A stretch of DNA of 64,000 nt from Thraustochytrium sp. TN22 (Eukaryota; Sar; Bigyra; Thraustochytrida; Thraustochytriidae): assembly GCA_013306675.1 (NCBI GenBank), contig JABLUY010000178.1, positions 1-64,000 on the forward strand, given 5' to 3'. Shown one piece after another: positions 27,444-36,711 of this stretch. A program made the translations under genes and the position numbers. Within the stretch, counting starts at the first letter, position 1. Each line of letters begins with the position of its first letter. Under the pieces are notes generated by a model, which was not told where the DNA came from, did no database searches, and worked only from the letters and a program-made list of their open reading frames with translations.

Positions 27444-28862
27444 TCAAACCAGGAGTGGCGAGTCGAGGCACGAGAAGCCAGTGGCAACACCGCCCTCGTC
27501 AACGCCAACCATCTTCGTGCGTAGGAGCTGGCCCGCAAAGGCGTTGTGGTAGACCTTGGAGCCGTCACCGATAAAGGTGCCGTAGACGCCGAGCTCCTGG
27601 AGCGCCTTGCCCGGCAGCGGCTCGCCGGCCTTGAGCAGCACGGCGTCAACCTCAGCGGGGAAGATGCGCTGCATGAGGATGTGCGAGGCGAGCTCGGACG
27701 GTGACATGGTCTCCAGGGCCTTCTTGACGTTATCGCCGTACAGATTGTTGCCGCCGCCCTCGCGCTGCGGCTTGACGACGAAGCGCGCCGGGTCGGCGAT
27801 GGCGCGCTGCACGGCCTCGCGCGCCTCGTCGTCCTGCTCCTTGGCGTCGAGCGACCAGAGACCGGCGAAGCTGGACCGCAGCTTGGCGCCCACCTCCTCG
27901 CCCATGAAGCGCTCGATCTGGCCCGGCCGCGCCAGCTCCTGCTGCACCTTCTTGGTGCCGACCAGCTGGTACGCGATGCTCGGGCACTTGATGGCGTTGG
28001 ACTCCTCCAGACGCTGGCGCGCCTCCCACTGCGTCTCGCTGGGGTAGTCCGTAGGCGTGTAGCCGGCGCGGAAGTAGACCACGGAGATGAGGTGCCCATC
28101 GATACGCAGGTCGCGGCCCGAGGCCTCGTCGATCTGGGCGCGCTCATGGATCTGGCTGAGCGACATCCGCAGGCAGCGGACCTTGTGCGCGTCCCAGAGC
28201 TCGTACTCGAGCCAGCGCTGGTCGAAGGAGTTGCGCTCACCCTCCTGCACGACAAAGAGCACGGTGGGCTCGGCCGCCTCGACGGAACGCGACTCGAGAT
28301 GCACGCGCGCGGCCTCGGCCAGCGCGACGGGCAGATTCTTGTCGGCCTCATTCACGGGCGTGGCACTCGCGTCGCGCGCCGCCTCGCCCAGGCCTCGCAC
28401 CGCTTCGTTGTCCGGGTACCGGTCCAGGAGGAAGCGGTGCATACGCGCGACGCGCGCCGAGAGGCAGCCGAAGGAGGACGCAATCGTGTTCAGCTCCACC
28501 TGCAGCAGACGCTCGCCGTTGTCCATCATGTAGTCGGACCGGTTGATGCCCAGGTAGATGCGCTGCACATCGCCCTTGGCCTCGACGGCGCGGCACACGC
28601 GCACGAGGCCGGCTGTGAAGGCGTCGAACTCCAGCGTGCCCTCCAGCGTCTTGTACACCCAGTCCAGGTCGCGCGCCACGCGGTCCACGAGCTCGTTGTA
28701 CGGCTCCGCCAGCGACTTGGCGTGCTCGAAGGCGTCGCGGGACAGCGGTGTCGGCAGCAGCGACACGGGCGCCGCACGACACAGCCTCGGGTGGTCCGCG
28801 TCCATGATTTGCAGCCCGTGTGCCGTCGCCCACGCCACGGCCTCCTCCGCCAGCCGCTCCAT
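27444..28862 (-). CDS. GSS: Glutathione synthetase (eukaryotic type)
   Basis: A 472-residue enzyme joining gamma-glutamylcysteine and glycine with ATP, the last step of glutathione synthesis in the cytosol. Family blocks occur in order: GINRSDYMMD, LQVELNTIASSFGCLS, VQEGERNSFDQRWLEY, VYFRAGYTPTDYP, the ATP-grasp glycine-rich loop VKPQREGGGNNLYG and the C-terminal lid KMVGVDEGGVATGFSCLDSP. I chose the ATG at 28862 (MERLAEEAVAWATAHGL) because it matches the usual start and length; the frame is open further upstream without an ATG. It is divergent from the kinase gene. Confidence 0.95.
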   Translation of the reverse strand: MERLAEEAVAWATAHGLQIMDADHPRLCRAAPVSLLPTPLSRDAFEHAKSLAEPYNELVDRVARDLDWVYKTLEGTLEFDAFTAGLVRVCRAVEAKGDVQRIYLGINRSDYMMDNGERLLQVELNTIASSFGCLSARVARMHRFLLDRYPDNEAVRGLGEAARDASATPVNEADKNLPVALAEAARVHLESRSVEAAEPTVLFVVQEGERNSFDQRWLEYELWDAHKVRCLRMSLSQIHERAQIDEASGRDLRIDGHLISVVYFRAGYTPTDYPSETQWEARQRLEESNAIKCPSIAYQLVGTKKVQQELARPGQIERFMGEEVGAKLRSSFAGLWSLDAKEQDDEAREAVQRAIADPARFVVKPQREGGGNNLYGDNVKKALETMSPSELASHILMQRIFPAEVDAVLLKAGEPLPGKALQELGVYGTFIGDGSKVYHNAFAGQLLRTKMVGVDEGGVATGFSCLDSPLLV

Positions 28863-29481
28863 CCTGCCCGTGCTCGTTGCCGTGCTGCCGGAGCTCCTGT
28901 TCTTGCTCTCCTCGAGCTCTGCGTCGTGCGCGGCGAAAACCGCGGCCCCGCCCGAGCTGCCGAGCCGCGGCAAGCGCCGAGTCCGGGTCGAGCTCCGCCG
29001 CGCGCCCGCAGGCAAGCCCGCAAGCAAGCCCGCACGCAGGAGTGAAGCGCCTGGCCTCGCCTCGGCGGCGCCGCGCCCCCGTGCGCGAGCGCGCCGCTCC
29101 CGCTGCCCCCCCGCGCGAGCAGAGATGCCGCTTTGCTGCGCCTGGCTGCGCGCCGCAGCAGGACGCCGCCTGCTTCACAGTAGGCCTGCCCTCCGCATCG
29201 CGCGGTCCACCGTAACAGCTGCCGCGCGGCGACAAGGAGATGCCGCGAGCAGGACGCGCGCGCGCGCGGGCGCGGGCGCCTGCAGCTCGAGCAATCCGAA
29301 CCCCGTGGGGGTGGTCGAGTTGGTCGGCGTGACGTGCGCATGGCAAGGGATGCCAGGACATGACGTGACGTGACATGACCTGACTTGACGAGACCGACGC
29401 AACGCGAGAGAAGCGTCGGCTCGCGCGGCGCGGCAGACCGGCGCGCGCGGGATGCGGCGGCGGCGGTAGCGCGGCGCGGCG
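28863..29481. other. Divergent 5' region
   Basis: It lies between glutathione synthetase and the kinase. It is GC-rich, with a short ACGTGACGTGACATGAC repeat near 29361-29390. No gene is seen. Confidence 0.45.
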
Positions 29482-31875
29482 ATGGGGTGCGTGTCGTCGG
29501 CGCCGGCGGGCGCGCGCGAGCGGGGCGCGGCGAAGGGCGGCGGCGGCGGCGGCGCGGGCACGGGCGCCGGCGCTGGCGGCCCGGCCGCGGCCGCGGCCGC
29601 GCCGGCGCCCGAGGCGCTGGGCAGAGGCGGGCAGGGCGGCGGCGCGAGCGGCGGCGCTGGCGGCGGCGGGCGGGAGGATGCGGACCGCGAGCACGAGCGC
29701 GCTGCGTTCAGCGTGGAGCTGCAGGCGATCGAGGGCGCGCCCGAGACGGGCGAGCTGGTGGTGAACCAGTACACGCTGACGAAGATCCTGGGCCAGGGCA
29801 CGCAAGCGCAGGTGCGGCTCGCGGTGGATGGGGACAACAACCAGTGGGCAGTCAAGATCATCCGCAAGCGGCTGACGCTGCGGCGCGGGCGCGCGCGCAG
29901 CACCGGGCCCTTGGCCAGCGCCGCGGCGCCCATCGCGCGCGAGATCGCCATCATGAAGAAACTGCAGCACCCGAACATTGTGCAGCTGCACGAGATCATG
30001 GACCTGCCGCAGCACAACCGCATCTTCCTTGTCATGCAGTACGTGAACGGCGGGCCCATCATGGGCGACAACCTCGATGGCAACGAGCCGATCCAGGAGG
30101 CCCGCGCCCGGGACCTCTTCGGCCAGCTCATCAAGGGCCTCGAGTACCTGCACTTTCACGGCATCGTGCACCGCGATATCAAGCCGTCTAACCTGCTGGT
30201 TACGACGACCGGCCTGCTCAAGATCAATGACTTTGGCGTGTCGGCCATTTGTGAGCCGATCGAGCTCGAGGACGAGATGAGCGACGACGGGTCCGAGGTC
30301 TTTGACAGCGACGCGCAGCCCGTGGACACGGACAACCTCGCGCACGCCGACGGCTCACTGGCGCTGGGGAGCGTGGGCATGACCTCGGCCGTGCCTCGCC
30401 GCGAGATCACGCCGCCGATGGAGGAGGACGAGGAGGACGAGGACGAAGAAGAAGAGGCAGCAGCAGCAGCAGCAGAAAGAGGCTACTACGACGCGGGCAT
30501 CGAGCCGCCCCCGCCACTACCGCAGCTCGCTGTCAGAGGCGTCGAGGGCGCTTTTCCTCAGAACGGCCAGGGCGACGAGGGCGACGACCTGGACCCGGCG
30601 CAACTCGACCTAGAGCTGGACCTGCCCAAGCTCACGTTGGCCACGGACAACCTGGACTCGCCGTCCATGTTCGGGGGCAGGGACGATCGCGAGGGCGACG
30701 ACGCCTCTGGGGGCGGGGGCGCGGACGACGAGGACGGCGAATCGGGGCGACGAGGAGGCCACTCGGGCAATGGCAACACGAACCGGTACAGCGGCGCGAG
30801 CGGTATCTTGACGATGCTTTCGCAAGGCGAGACGCCGCGCATGGGTGCCGTTCCGTTCATCACACCGCGCGCCGCGGCCGCGGCCGAGAAGCTGAACCCG
30901 GACTCGGAAGAGGCACGGCGTCTGCGCGGCATCCTGTACCCTCCTACGCCGAACAATTTTGACAAGGTGCAGCACAATGACGATATGAACTCGCCGCCCA
31001 TTGGCACCTACGCCTTCTTTCCGCCCGAGGCATGCAACCTGGACAACTTCAACGACGTGCAGTACAAGGGCAAGCTGGCGGATCTCTGGGCTGCCGGCAT
31101 CACGCTCTACATGATGCTCTTCGGGCGCGTGCCCTTCATGGCTGACACGCGCGAGGAGATCTTCTATCTGATCCGCACCATGCCGCTTCAGTACCCTGAG
31201 GACATGGTGTCCAAAGTGAGCGCGGAGGCGCTTGCGCTGCTGGAGACTATGCTGTCAAAGAAGTCGTACGAGCGCCTCGATATCCCGGGCATCAAGTCGA
31301 ACGAATGGATCCGCCAGGGCTCCAAACTCTCGCACCTCCCGCAGGTGTACCGGGACTTTATCGTGCCAACCGAGGCCGAGGTCATCGGTGCCGTCACCGA
31401 GGTCGACCTCTCTGTCGGCATTACGCCCATGGTGCGCAGCAAGTCGTGGACCATGACACAGGCCGCGGACGCCAAAACGACTGCGGCTGGCACGGCGCCC
31501 GGCGCCGCGGGCGCGGGCGCGGGCGCGGGCGGCATCGGCGACGCCGCTGGGAAGGATCGTCTGGTGCGCAACGAGACCAACGGCAGCCAGGGTTCTGTAA
31601 GCGACGCCGACGACGTCCTGCTGCCGCTGCCCAACCTGCGCCTCGACACGAGTTCACCTTCGGTCAGGATGGCGAGCGAGAAGCCCGAGACGCGCCCTGT
31701 CTCGCTCCCTACGCGACAGCTCCGGCCCGAGCCGCTCCAGCAGATGATGGAGCGCCGCGTCGACGCGGTCACGGCCGCAGCTTCGCGCAAGAAGGCAGCC
31801 GCCGCAGCTCTGCAACAGCAGCAGCAGGCGTTGCCGCCGCCGCCGTCGGATGGCGTTCAAGACAGCACCAAGTGA
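29482..31875 (+). CDS. CaMKK-like Ser/Thr kinase with huge activation-segment insertion
   Basis: A 797-residue kinase. It starts MGCVSS, predicting myristoylation and palmitoylation. Kinase motifs: GQGTQAQV (105-111), AVKII with Lys125, HRDIKPSN with Asp232, and DFG at 250-252. The APE-like motif (FFPPEAC, 512-518) comes about 260 residues later, so some 230 residues of acidic, Gly/Ser-rich sequence sit where 20-35 are normal. The C-lobe then continues ADLWAAGITLYMMLFGRVPF. GTYAFFPPEACN and the IKSNEW end resemble the CaMKK/SNF1-activating-kinase group. The tail is poly-Gln and Ala-rich. All catalytic residues are present, so an active membrane-bound kinase is likely; the substrate is unknown. 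Confidence 0.88.
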   Translation: MGCVSSAPAGARERGAAKGGGGGGAGTGAGAGGPAAAAAAPAPEALGRGGQGGGASGGAGGGGREDADREHERAAFSVELQAIEGAPETGELVVNQYTLTKILGQGTQAQVRLAVDGDNNQWAVKIIRKRLTLRRGRARSTGPLASAAAPIAREIAIMKKLQHPNIVQLHEIMDLPQHNRIFLVMQYVNGGPIMGDNLDGNEPIQEARARDLFGQLIKGLEYLHFHGIVHRDIKPSNLLVTTTGLLKINDFGVSAICEPIELEDEMSDDGSEVFDSDAQPVDTDNLAHADGSLALGSVGMTSAVPRREITPPMEEDEEDEDEEEEAAAAAAERGYYDAGIEPPPPLPQLAVRGVEGAFPQNGQGDEGDDLDPAQLDLELDLPKLTLATDNLDSPSMFGGRDDREGDDASGGGGADDEDGESGRRGGHSGNGNTNRYSGASGILTMLSQGETPRMGAVPFITPRAAAAAEKLNPDSEEARRLRGILYPPTPNNFDKVQHNDDMNSPPIGTYAFFPPEACNLDNFNDVQYKGKLADLWAAGITLYMMLFGRVPFMADTREEIFYLIRTMPLQYPEDMVSKVSAEALALLETMLSKKSYERLDIPGIKSNEWIRQGSKLSHLPQVYRDFIVPTEAEVIGAVTEVDLSVGITPMVRSKSWTMTQAADAKTTAAGTAPGAAGAGAGAGGIGDAAGKDRLVRNETNGSQGSVSDADDVLLPLPNLRLDTSSPSVRMASEKPETRPVSLPTRQLRPEPLQQMMERRVDAVTAAASRKKAAAAALQQQQQALPPPPSDGVQDSTK

Positions 31876-31920
31876 CAGAATGGTGAAAGCCTTTCTCAAC
31901 CCGTACCCTACATGTCTAAC

Positions 31921-31995
31921 TGTCTGCCTGCCTGTCTGCCTGATTGCCTGCCTGCCTGCATGCCTGCCTGCATGCATGCATGCCTGTCTGGTTGC
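31921..31995. repeat. CCTG/TGCA tetranucleotide repeat after the kinase stop
   Basis: Imperfect CTGC/CTGT/CATG units in the 31876-32137 convergent spacer, followed by a T11 run and a G8 run near 32000-32030. Confidence 0.85.
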
Positions 31996-32137
31996 CTCCC
32001 TTTTTTTTTTTTAACCACACCGGGGGGGGGCGCGGTCAGTTGCTTGTCAGCTTGTTTTGGCCTCTTCAACAGTGTTGTCCGTTTTCCAGCAGCTAAAACT
32101 CATTTTCAGCTGGCTAGCCTGGCCTCTCTCAAACTAA

Positions 32138-32842
32138 CTAAGCGGACTTAGTATCCTTGGGGTCGGCGTCATCCGTGTCAAGCATCTCGATGGTATAGTT
32201 GCTGTTCGTAAAAACGCAGAGGTCCGAGGCAACATCCATGGAGCGTCTGGCAATGTCCTCGGCGGTGAGGTCCGGGCTGTCCAGTGAAGAAAGGGCGCGC
32301 GCCGCGGAAAGCGCAAAGAGACCGCCGGAGCCGACGGCGATGATGCCGTCGGGCGAGTTGAGCACGTCGCCGTTGCCAGTGAGCGTGAGCGAGACATCCT
32401 TGTCAACGACAATCATAATGGCCTCAAGGCGGCGCAGGTACTTGTCAGTGCGCCAGAGCTTGGCGAGCTCGACGCAAGAGCGCGAGAGCTGGCCCGGGTA
32501 CTGCTCGAGCTTCTTCTCTAGCCGGTCGAGCAGCGTGAGCGCGTCGGCCGTGGCGCCCGCAAAGCCGGCGAGCACGGTGCCCTGGCTCGAGCCGTCCTTG
32601 CTCCCGCCCAGACGGCGCACCTTGATGGCGTTGCCCTTGACGATGGAGTTGCCCTGCGAGATCTGGCCGTCGCCGATGACCACGACCTTGCCGCCGCGGC
32701 GCACCGACAGGATGGTCGTGCCGTGCATCTCGTTCGAAAACGCGCTCGAGCTCAGCGCGCGCGCCGCGAGCCCCGCGCCGCGCGCGCCGCCCCACGGCGC
32801 CGCGCCCGCGCGCGCGGCCGCGCCCATGGCGCTCGCCATCAT
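32138..32842 (-). CDS. hslV: HslV/ClpQ peptidase subunit, mitochondrial
   Basis: A 234-residue proteasome-like protease subunit of bacterial HslV type. A 41-residue Ala/Arg/Ser-rich leader looks like a mitochondrial targeting peptide. The mature chain begins [11 protein letters not shown] with catalytic Thr42 after MHG, then [64 protein letters not shown] and [14 protein letters not shown]. In bacteria HslV dodecamers are gated by the HslU ATPase; a nuclear HslU elsewhere in the genome would be expected. The start is the ATG at 32842. It is divergent from the next gene, with 409 bp between the starts. Confidence 0.94.
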   Translation of the reverse strand: MMASAMGAAARAGAAPWGGARGAGLAARALSSSAFSNEMHGTTILSVRRGGKVVVIGDGQISQGNSIVKGNAIKVRRLGGSKDGSSQGTVLAGFAGATADALTLLDRLEKKLEQYPGQLSRSCVELAKLWRTDKYLRRLEAIMIVVDKDVSLTLTGNGDVLNSPDGIIAVGSGGLFALSAARALSSLDSPDLTAEDIARRSMDVASDLCVFTNSNYTIEMLDTDDADPKDTKSA

Positions 32843-33251
32843 CCTCCCGCCGCTGCCGACTCGCCCGCGCGCAAGCGCCAGACCGCCGCGACAAGATACC
32901 CGCCCCCGCGATCGCGCTCTGCTTGCCGCCCTGCGCGCAGCGCCCAGCTGGGCGCCCAGCAGGCAGGCGAGCAAGCGTCGACTCTCTACTGTAGCGCAGG
33001 CCCGCCCACTTTGAAGTTCAAATTAGCTCAAGTTGCCCGGCCTCCAGCTAACTTGCTAGTTAGTGCTTGCTTGGTGCGCCTCGACGCCGTGGTCGTCGCC
33101 GCTCAGATCGCCGCACGGCAGCCGGGACGCGCGCGGCGCGGCGACAGGCCGGCGGGGCCCGCGCGGGGGCGGGGCCGGCCAGGCGAGGCGAGGCGACGGG
33201 CGGCTCGCCAGCTCGCCCGGCGCGACCTCGGGCTTGAAAAAGAAGAAGAAG
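32843..33251. other. Divergent 5' region
   Basis: It lies between hslV and the membrane protein gene. A GCGAGGCGAGGCGA run lies near 33182-33195 and an AAGAAGAAG run just before the ATG at 33252. No gene is seen. Confidence 0.45.
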
Positions 33252-34525
33252 ATGATGAGGGCCTCGCTGGGCGACTTCGACCCGTCCGGCGCGCTGGAGG
33301 ACAAGGACGCGGCGGGCGAGCTGCTGGGCGCGCTGGCGGTCTTCGGCGTGCTCACGGCCGTCTACCACCGGCACCTGGCGACCAAGGGCGAGGCGCAGCC
33401 CGCGGCGCCGACGCAGCGCGCAGACCCGGGCGAGGGCAAGACGCCCAACAGCACCTTCACGAGGGACGACCTGGCCAGCGAGGGCGACTTCGGCCACGAT
33501 GAGGACCTGATGGCGCTCGGCAACGACGCGGCCGCCGCGGCGCGCCGCGCGCAGCAGGACGCGCTCAGGGACGACTTCTGGAGGACGGTCACGCCGCTCG
33601 ATCTGCGCCACGGCTCGCACGTTGGGATCATCTCGCGTTTCACGCTTGGCCTCTACCGGCTCTGCGTGCTGGCCTACTGCATCGGTACGTATTTCTGCGC
33701 GGGCCAAGGCGAGAGGCTCGCAAGACCTTGAAGATTGACTTGCTTGATCGGGCTCGCGCAGGCATGTGGGTGGTCTTCTTCAGGGACAAGTCGTGCTGCA
33801 GCGATTCGCAGTACGTCGAGCCCTATGTCTTCTTGCTGTACACACTTTACTTTGCGTCTGCCTTCTTCGTGTCGGTCAAGGCACCGCGGCCCGACGGGTC
33901 CACCGCGTTCTACGAGGTCCTCATGGTCTGTCTGTACGAGGTGGCCTTCCCCGCCTCGCTGTACATGTGCGCGCTGTACTGGGCGGTGCACGACCGCTCC
34001 AAAACGGTGCGCATCCCGAGCGAGCAGCGGCTGCTGGCGCGCCTCTTCGCCTCGCTCAACGCAGGCTTGATGCTGCTGGAGTGGGCCATGAACCGCGTTG
34101 TGCTGCACAGCTCGCGCTGGGTCGGCATCGCCTACCTGACCGAGGTTTACCTGTTTGCGCTCATTTGCGTGGAGAAGCTGCGCGGCAAAGACTACCTCGT
34201 CTACAGCGATATGCACTTTCTCCCGCTCGAGATTGAGTCGTATCCTCTCATGGTGGGCGTGCTCATGAGCACCATCGCCATGTACTATGTGACGTGTCTG
34301 CTGACCACGGTGCGCCAGTACGGGTGGACCTCACCGCTCCAGCACATGGTGGAGGGCGCTCTGCCCCTGCGGCCGTCGGCGGCTGCGACCGAGGAAGCCG
34401 ATGCCGGCGGCGCGTCCACGGGTACGGCGCAGCCGCCTGCGCCGTCGACTGCCGAGAGTGCCACGGCGCGGACACCCTTGCTGGACAGTGGCGACGCGCT
34501 CATGGATGATGAAGACCACAATTAA
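33252..34525 (+). CDS. Multipass membrane protein, two exons, family unassigned
   Basis: Exon 1 is 33252-33684 and exon 2 is 33762-34525. The 77-bp intron starts GTACGT and ends GCGCAG, and the join keeps frame (Gly codon split g/gc), giving 398 residues. I do not firmly recognise the family. One hydrophobic helix lies near residue 22 and about five to six more spans follow the DLRHGSHVGIISRF segment, including VFLLYTLYFASAFFV, LYEVAFPASLYMCALYW, IAYLTEVYLFALICV and MVGVLMSTIAMYYVTCLL. The Ala/Ser-rich C-terminus looks disordered. The topology faintly recalls FAR-17a/AIG1-type proteins, which I would not assert. It is probably an integral membrane protein of the endomembrane system. Confidence 0.75.
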
Positions 34526-34690
34526 TTAACAAAAATGTAGCTCGCAGAAGGCCAGGCCTGGGCCTTGGCCTTTTCTGTTTTGTTTCATTTAGAAATCGAC
34601 TTGGTTGCTCTCGCACGCCTCGCTGGCTCCAGGGGCACATCGGATCGAAAATGGTATTTTAGCTGCTTGTGTCTCGTCCTTCCTCGTTCC

Positions 34691-35797
34691 TTACCTCGAT
34701 CTTCGCGACTTGCCCGGGCGCTGCTTCTTGCCGGACCCGCGGCCGCCGTCGTTCTGCACAAAGGGCGAGCCGACGCTCTCGGCGTCGTTCTTGCGCTGGC
34801 TGCGGCCGCCAAAGCCGAACTTCTTGTTCTTGACCTGGCGGCGCTTGTTGGGCCCGGAGCGGGCGTCGGCACCGCCCTCGCGACTGCGCTTGTTGCGATG
34901 CGCCGAGGCCAGCGCGCCCTCGCTGGCGCCCTTGGCCTTGAACTCGCTCGCCAGCTCCTTGTCGCGCTTCTTCCAGGCCGCCTTCTCCTTCTGCTTCTCG
35001 GCCTGCACGCGCTTGGCGTACTTCTTGTACTCCTTTTGCTGCTTGCGCTGCTCGAAGGCTTCGATCTTCTTCTTCTCGAAGAGGAGGTTCTGCTTCACGC
35101 GCGCCATGTGCTCGTCGCTCTTGACCATCTCCGCAAAGTAGTCGAACGGCCGCATGTGCGGCACCTTGGCCTCGTCCAGCCGCTCGCGCGCCACCTTGAC
35201 AGCGTTCAGCGCCTGGTTGTAGAACTCCACCTCGCGCTTCAGGTCGTCCTCGATGTCCTCGATCGCGGCGGGCTCCTCCGCCACCACCGTCAGCGTCTCC
35301 GCGAACGGGAGCTTGAGTCGGAAGTCCTCCAGCCGCTGCATCACGGCCTCGTTCTTGGCGTCCTCCTCGTCCTGAGCCTCTTCGCCCTCGTCCTTCTCCT
35401 CCTCGCCCTCCGCGCCCTCCTCCTCTTCATCGCCGCTGTCCTCGTCCTCCTGGATGCCGGACTTCTTCATAAGCGCGGCGCGCTCCGCGCGGATGCGGCG
35501 CAACGCCTCCTCCTCCGAGTCGTACGCCTCGTCACCATCCTCGCCGGCTGCCTTGGCCGCGCCAGCCTCGCCCTCGTCCTCGCTGTCCTCCTCCTGCCGC
35601 AGCTGCTGCTTCTTCTTCTGCTTCTTCTGCTTCTTGAGCGCCTTTTGCGCGCTCGCGATCTGCGCCAGCACCTTCTTGCCGCCCTCGCCCATGGCCAGGT
35701 CCTGCTCCACGTCCGCGGCCTCCGGCGCCACGAACCCGGGCGCGTCCTCCCGCGCCGCGCCCGCCGCGCCGCCGCGCTGCCGCCGCGCCTTCGCCAT
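34691..35797 (-). CDS. EBP2: EBP2 rRNA-processing factor
   Basis: A 368-residue nucleolar protein needed for 27S pre-rRNA processing and 60S assembly in yeast and animals. After Lys-rich and strongly acidic stretches, the EBP2 core is clear: VEFYNQALNAVKVARERL, RPFDYFAEMVKSDEHMARV, then a Lys/Glu-rich coiled coil (KKYAKRVQAEKQKEKAAWKK) and the conserved tail NKKFGFGGRSQRKNDAESV. I start it at the ATG at 35797 (MAKARRQRGG); the upstream frame is Arg-rich without support. It converges with the membrane protein gene, 165 bp between stops. Confidence 0.92.
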   Translation of the reverse strand: MAKARRQRGGAAGAAREDAPGFVAPEAADVEQDLAMGEGGKKVLAQIASAQKALKKQKKQKKKQQLRQEEDSEDEGEAGAAKAAGEDGDEAYDSEEEALRRIRAERAALMKKSGIQEDEDSGDEEEEGAEGEEEKDEGEEAQDEEDAKNEAVMQRLEDFRLKLPFAETLTVVAEEPAAIEDIEDDLKREVEFYNQALNAVKVARERLDEAKVPHMRPFDYFAEMVKSDEHMARVKQNLLFEKKKIEAFEQRKQQKEYKKYAKRVQAEKQKEKAAWKKRDKELASEFKAKGASEGALASAHRNKRSREGGADARSGPNKRRQVKNKKFGFGGRSQRKNDAESVGSPFVQNDGGRGSGKKQRPGKSRRSR

Positions 35798-36679
35798 CGC
35801 GCCGCGCCGCGCCGCCCTCCCGGTTCTGCGCCGCCGCCACTGGCCCCGCCGCCGCCGCCAACCACGCCCTGGGACCGCAACCGCCTCTCGTGTAACCGTG
35901 CCCGCCCCGTTTTCTAAACTCTTTTGACTTCCTCGGTCACTCACAGTCACCTGGTCACGACGTCACTGGCACTGCACTGCAAGCAAGTCACGAGTCAGAA
36001 GCGTCAAGCAACTTGACATGTGATGATGACAATGGATGGATGAATGCCCGCGCTCTCTTGCGAACCGTCAGGCACGGGTGAAGAGCTCGTGCTGAGGCTG
36101 AGTGTTCGTGACCGGTCGATTGGCGCTCTCTCTCTCGGCGCTGGCACGGCTCGTCTCTTTCCACCGGTCGCTGATGCGCAAGGAAGCACCAAACTTCGAG
36201 TTGAACGCAGCCGCCTTGTGCGGCCGCGTCGGACCCCTTAAAATGCGTTCGCTTCGTCGGGTTTCTGGGACGGTCGCCATGGTCGATGGAGCAAACCGAG
36301 CGAAAGGGGGGCTTCGACCTCGTCCCAGTCAGGCACTGACTGCCGTTGATCCCCACACAAGCGGCATAATCAGGCATCTTCGTGTCAGTGCCGCCACGCC
36401 GCAGCGTCAATCGATGCAGCGCCCCCCTCGCCGACTCGGACAGCAAGCCTTGCAGTGCACAAGCCCTCCAGTGCACCAGCCATCACCAGGCGCAGCCCGA
36501 CTGTGACCACAATGATTGACAGTGCCACAGCGAGCGAAGGCTGCGAAGCAACGTGCGTTGACAGTGAGCGCGTTGACTGCTTGCTTGCTCCGGCGTGCTC
36601 GTCCGCGCGAGCCTCGTGCACCGGAAGCGGCAGAACTTGAAGTTGGAGGCGTCCGAGGCGCGCCCAAAGCGCGCGGGCG
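35798..36679. other. Divergent 5' region, no gene seen
   Basis: It lies between EBP2 and the HMA-dioxygenase gene. Composition is less GC-rich than coding sequence. Frames on both strands are short and unlike any family. Confidence 0.45.
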
Positions 36680-36680
36680 A

Positions 36681-36711
<31 letters not shown>

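Noticed and set aside
33685-33761. Two separate membrane-protein genes (33063-33731 and 33728-34525)
   Set aside because: A 77-bp intron with GTACGT donor and CAG acceptor joins them in frame; separate genes would lack a start or a stop in a sensible place.
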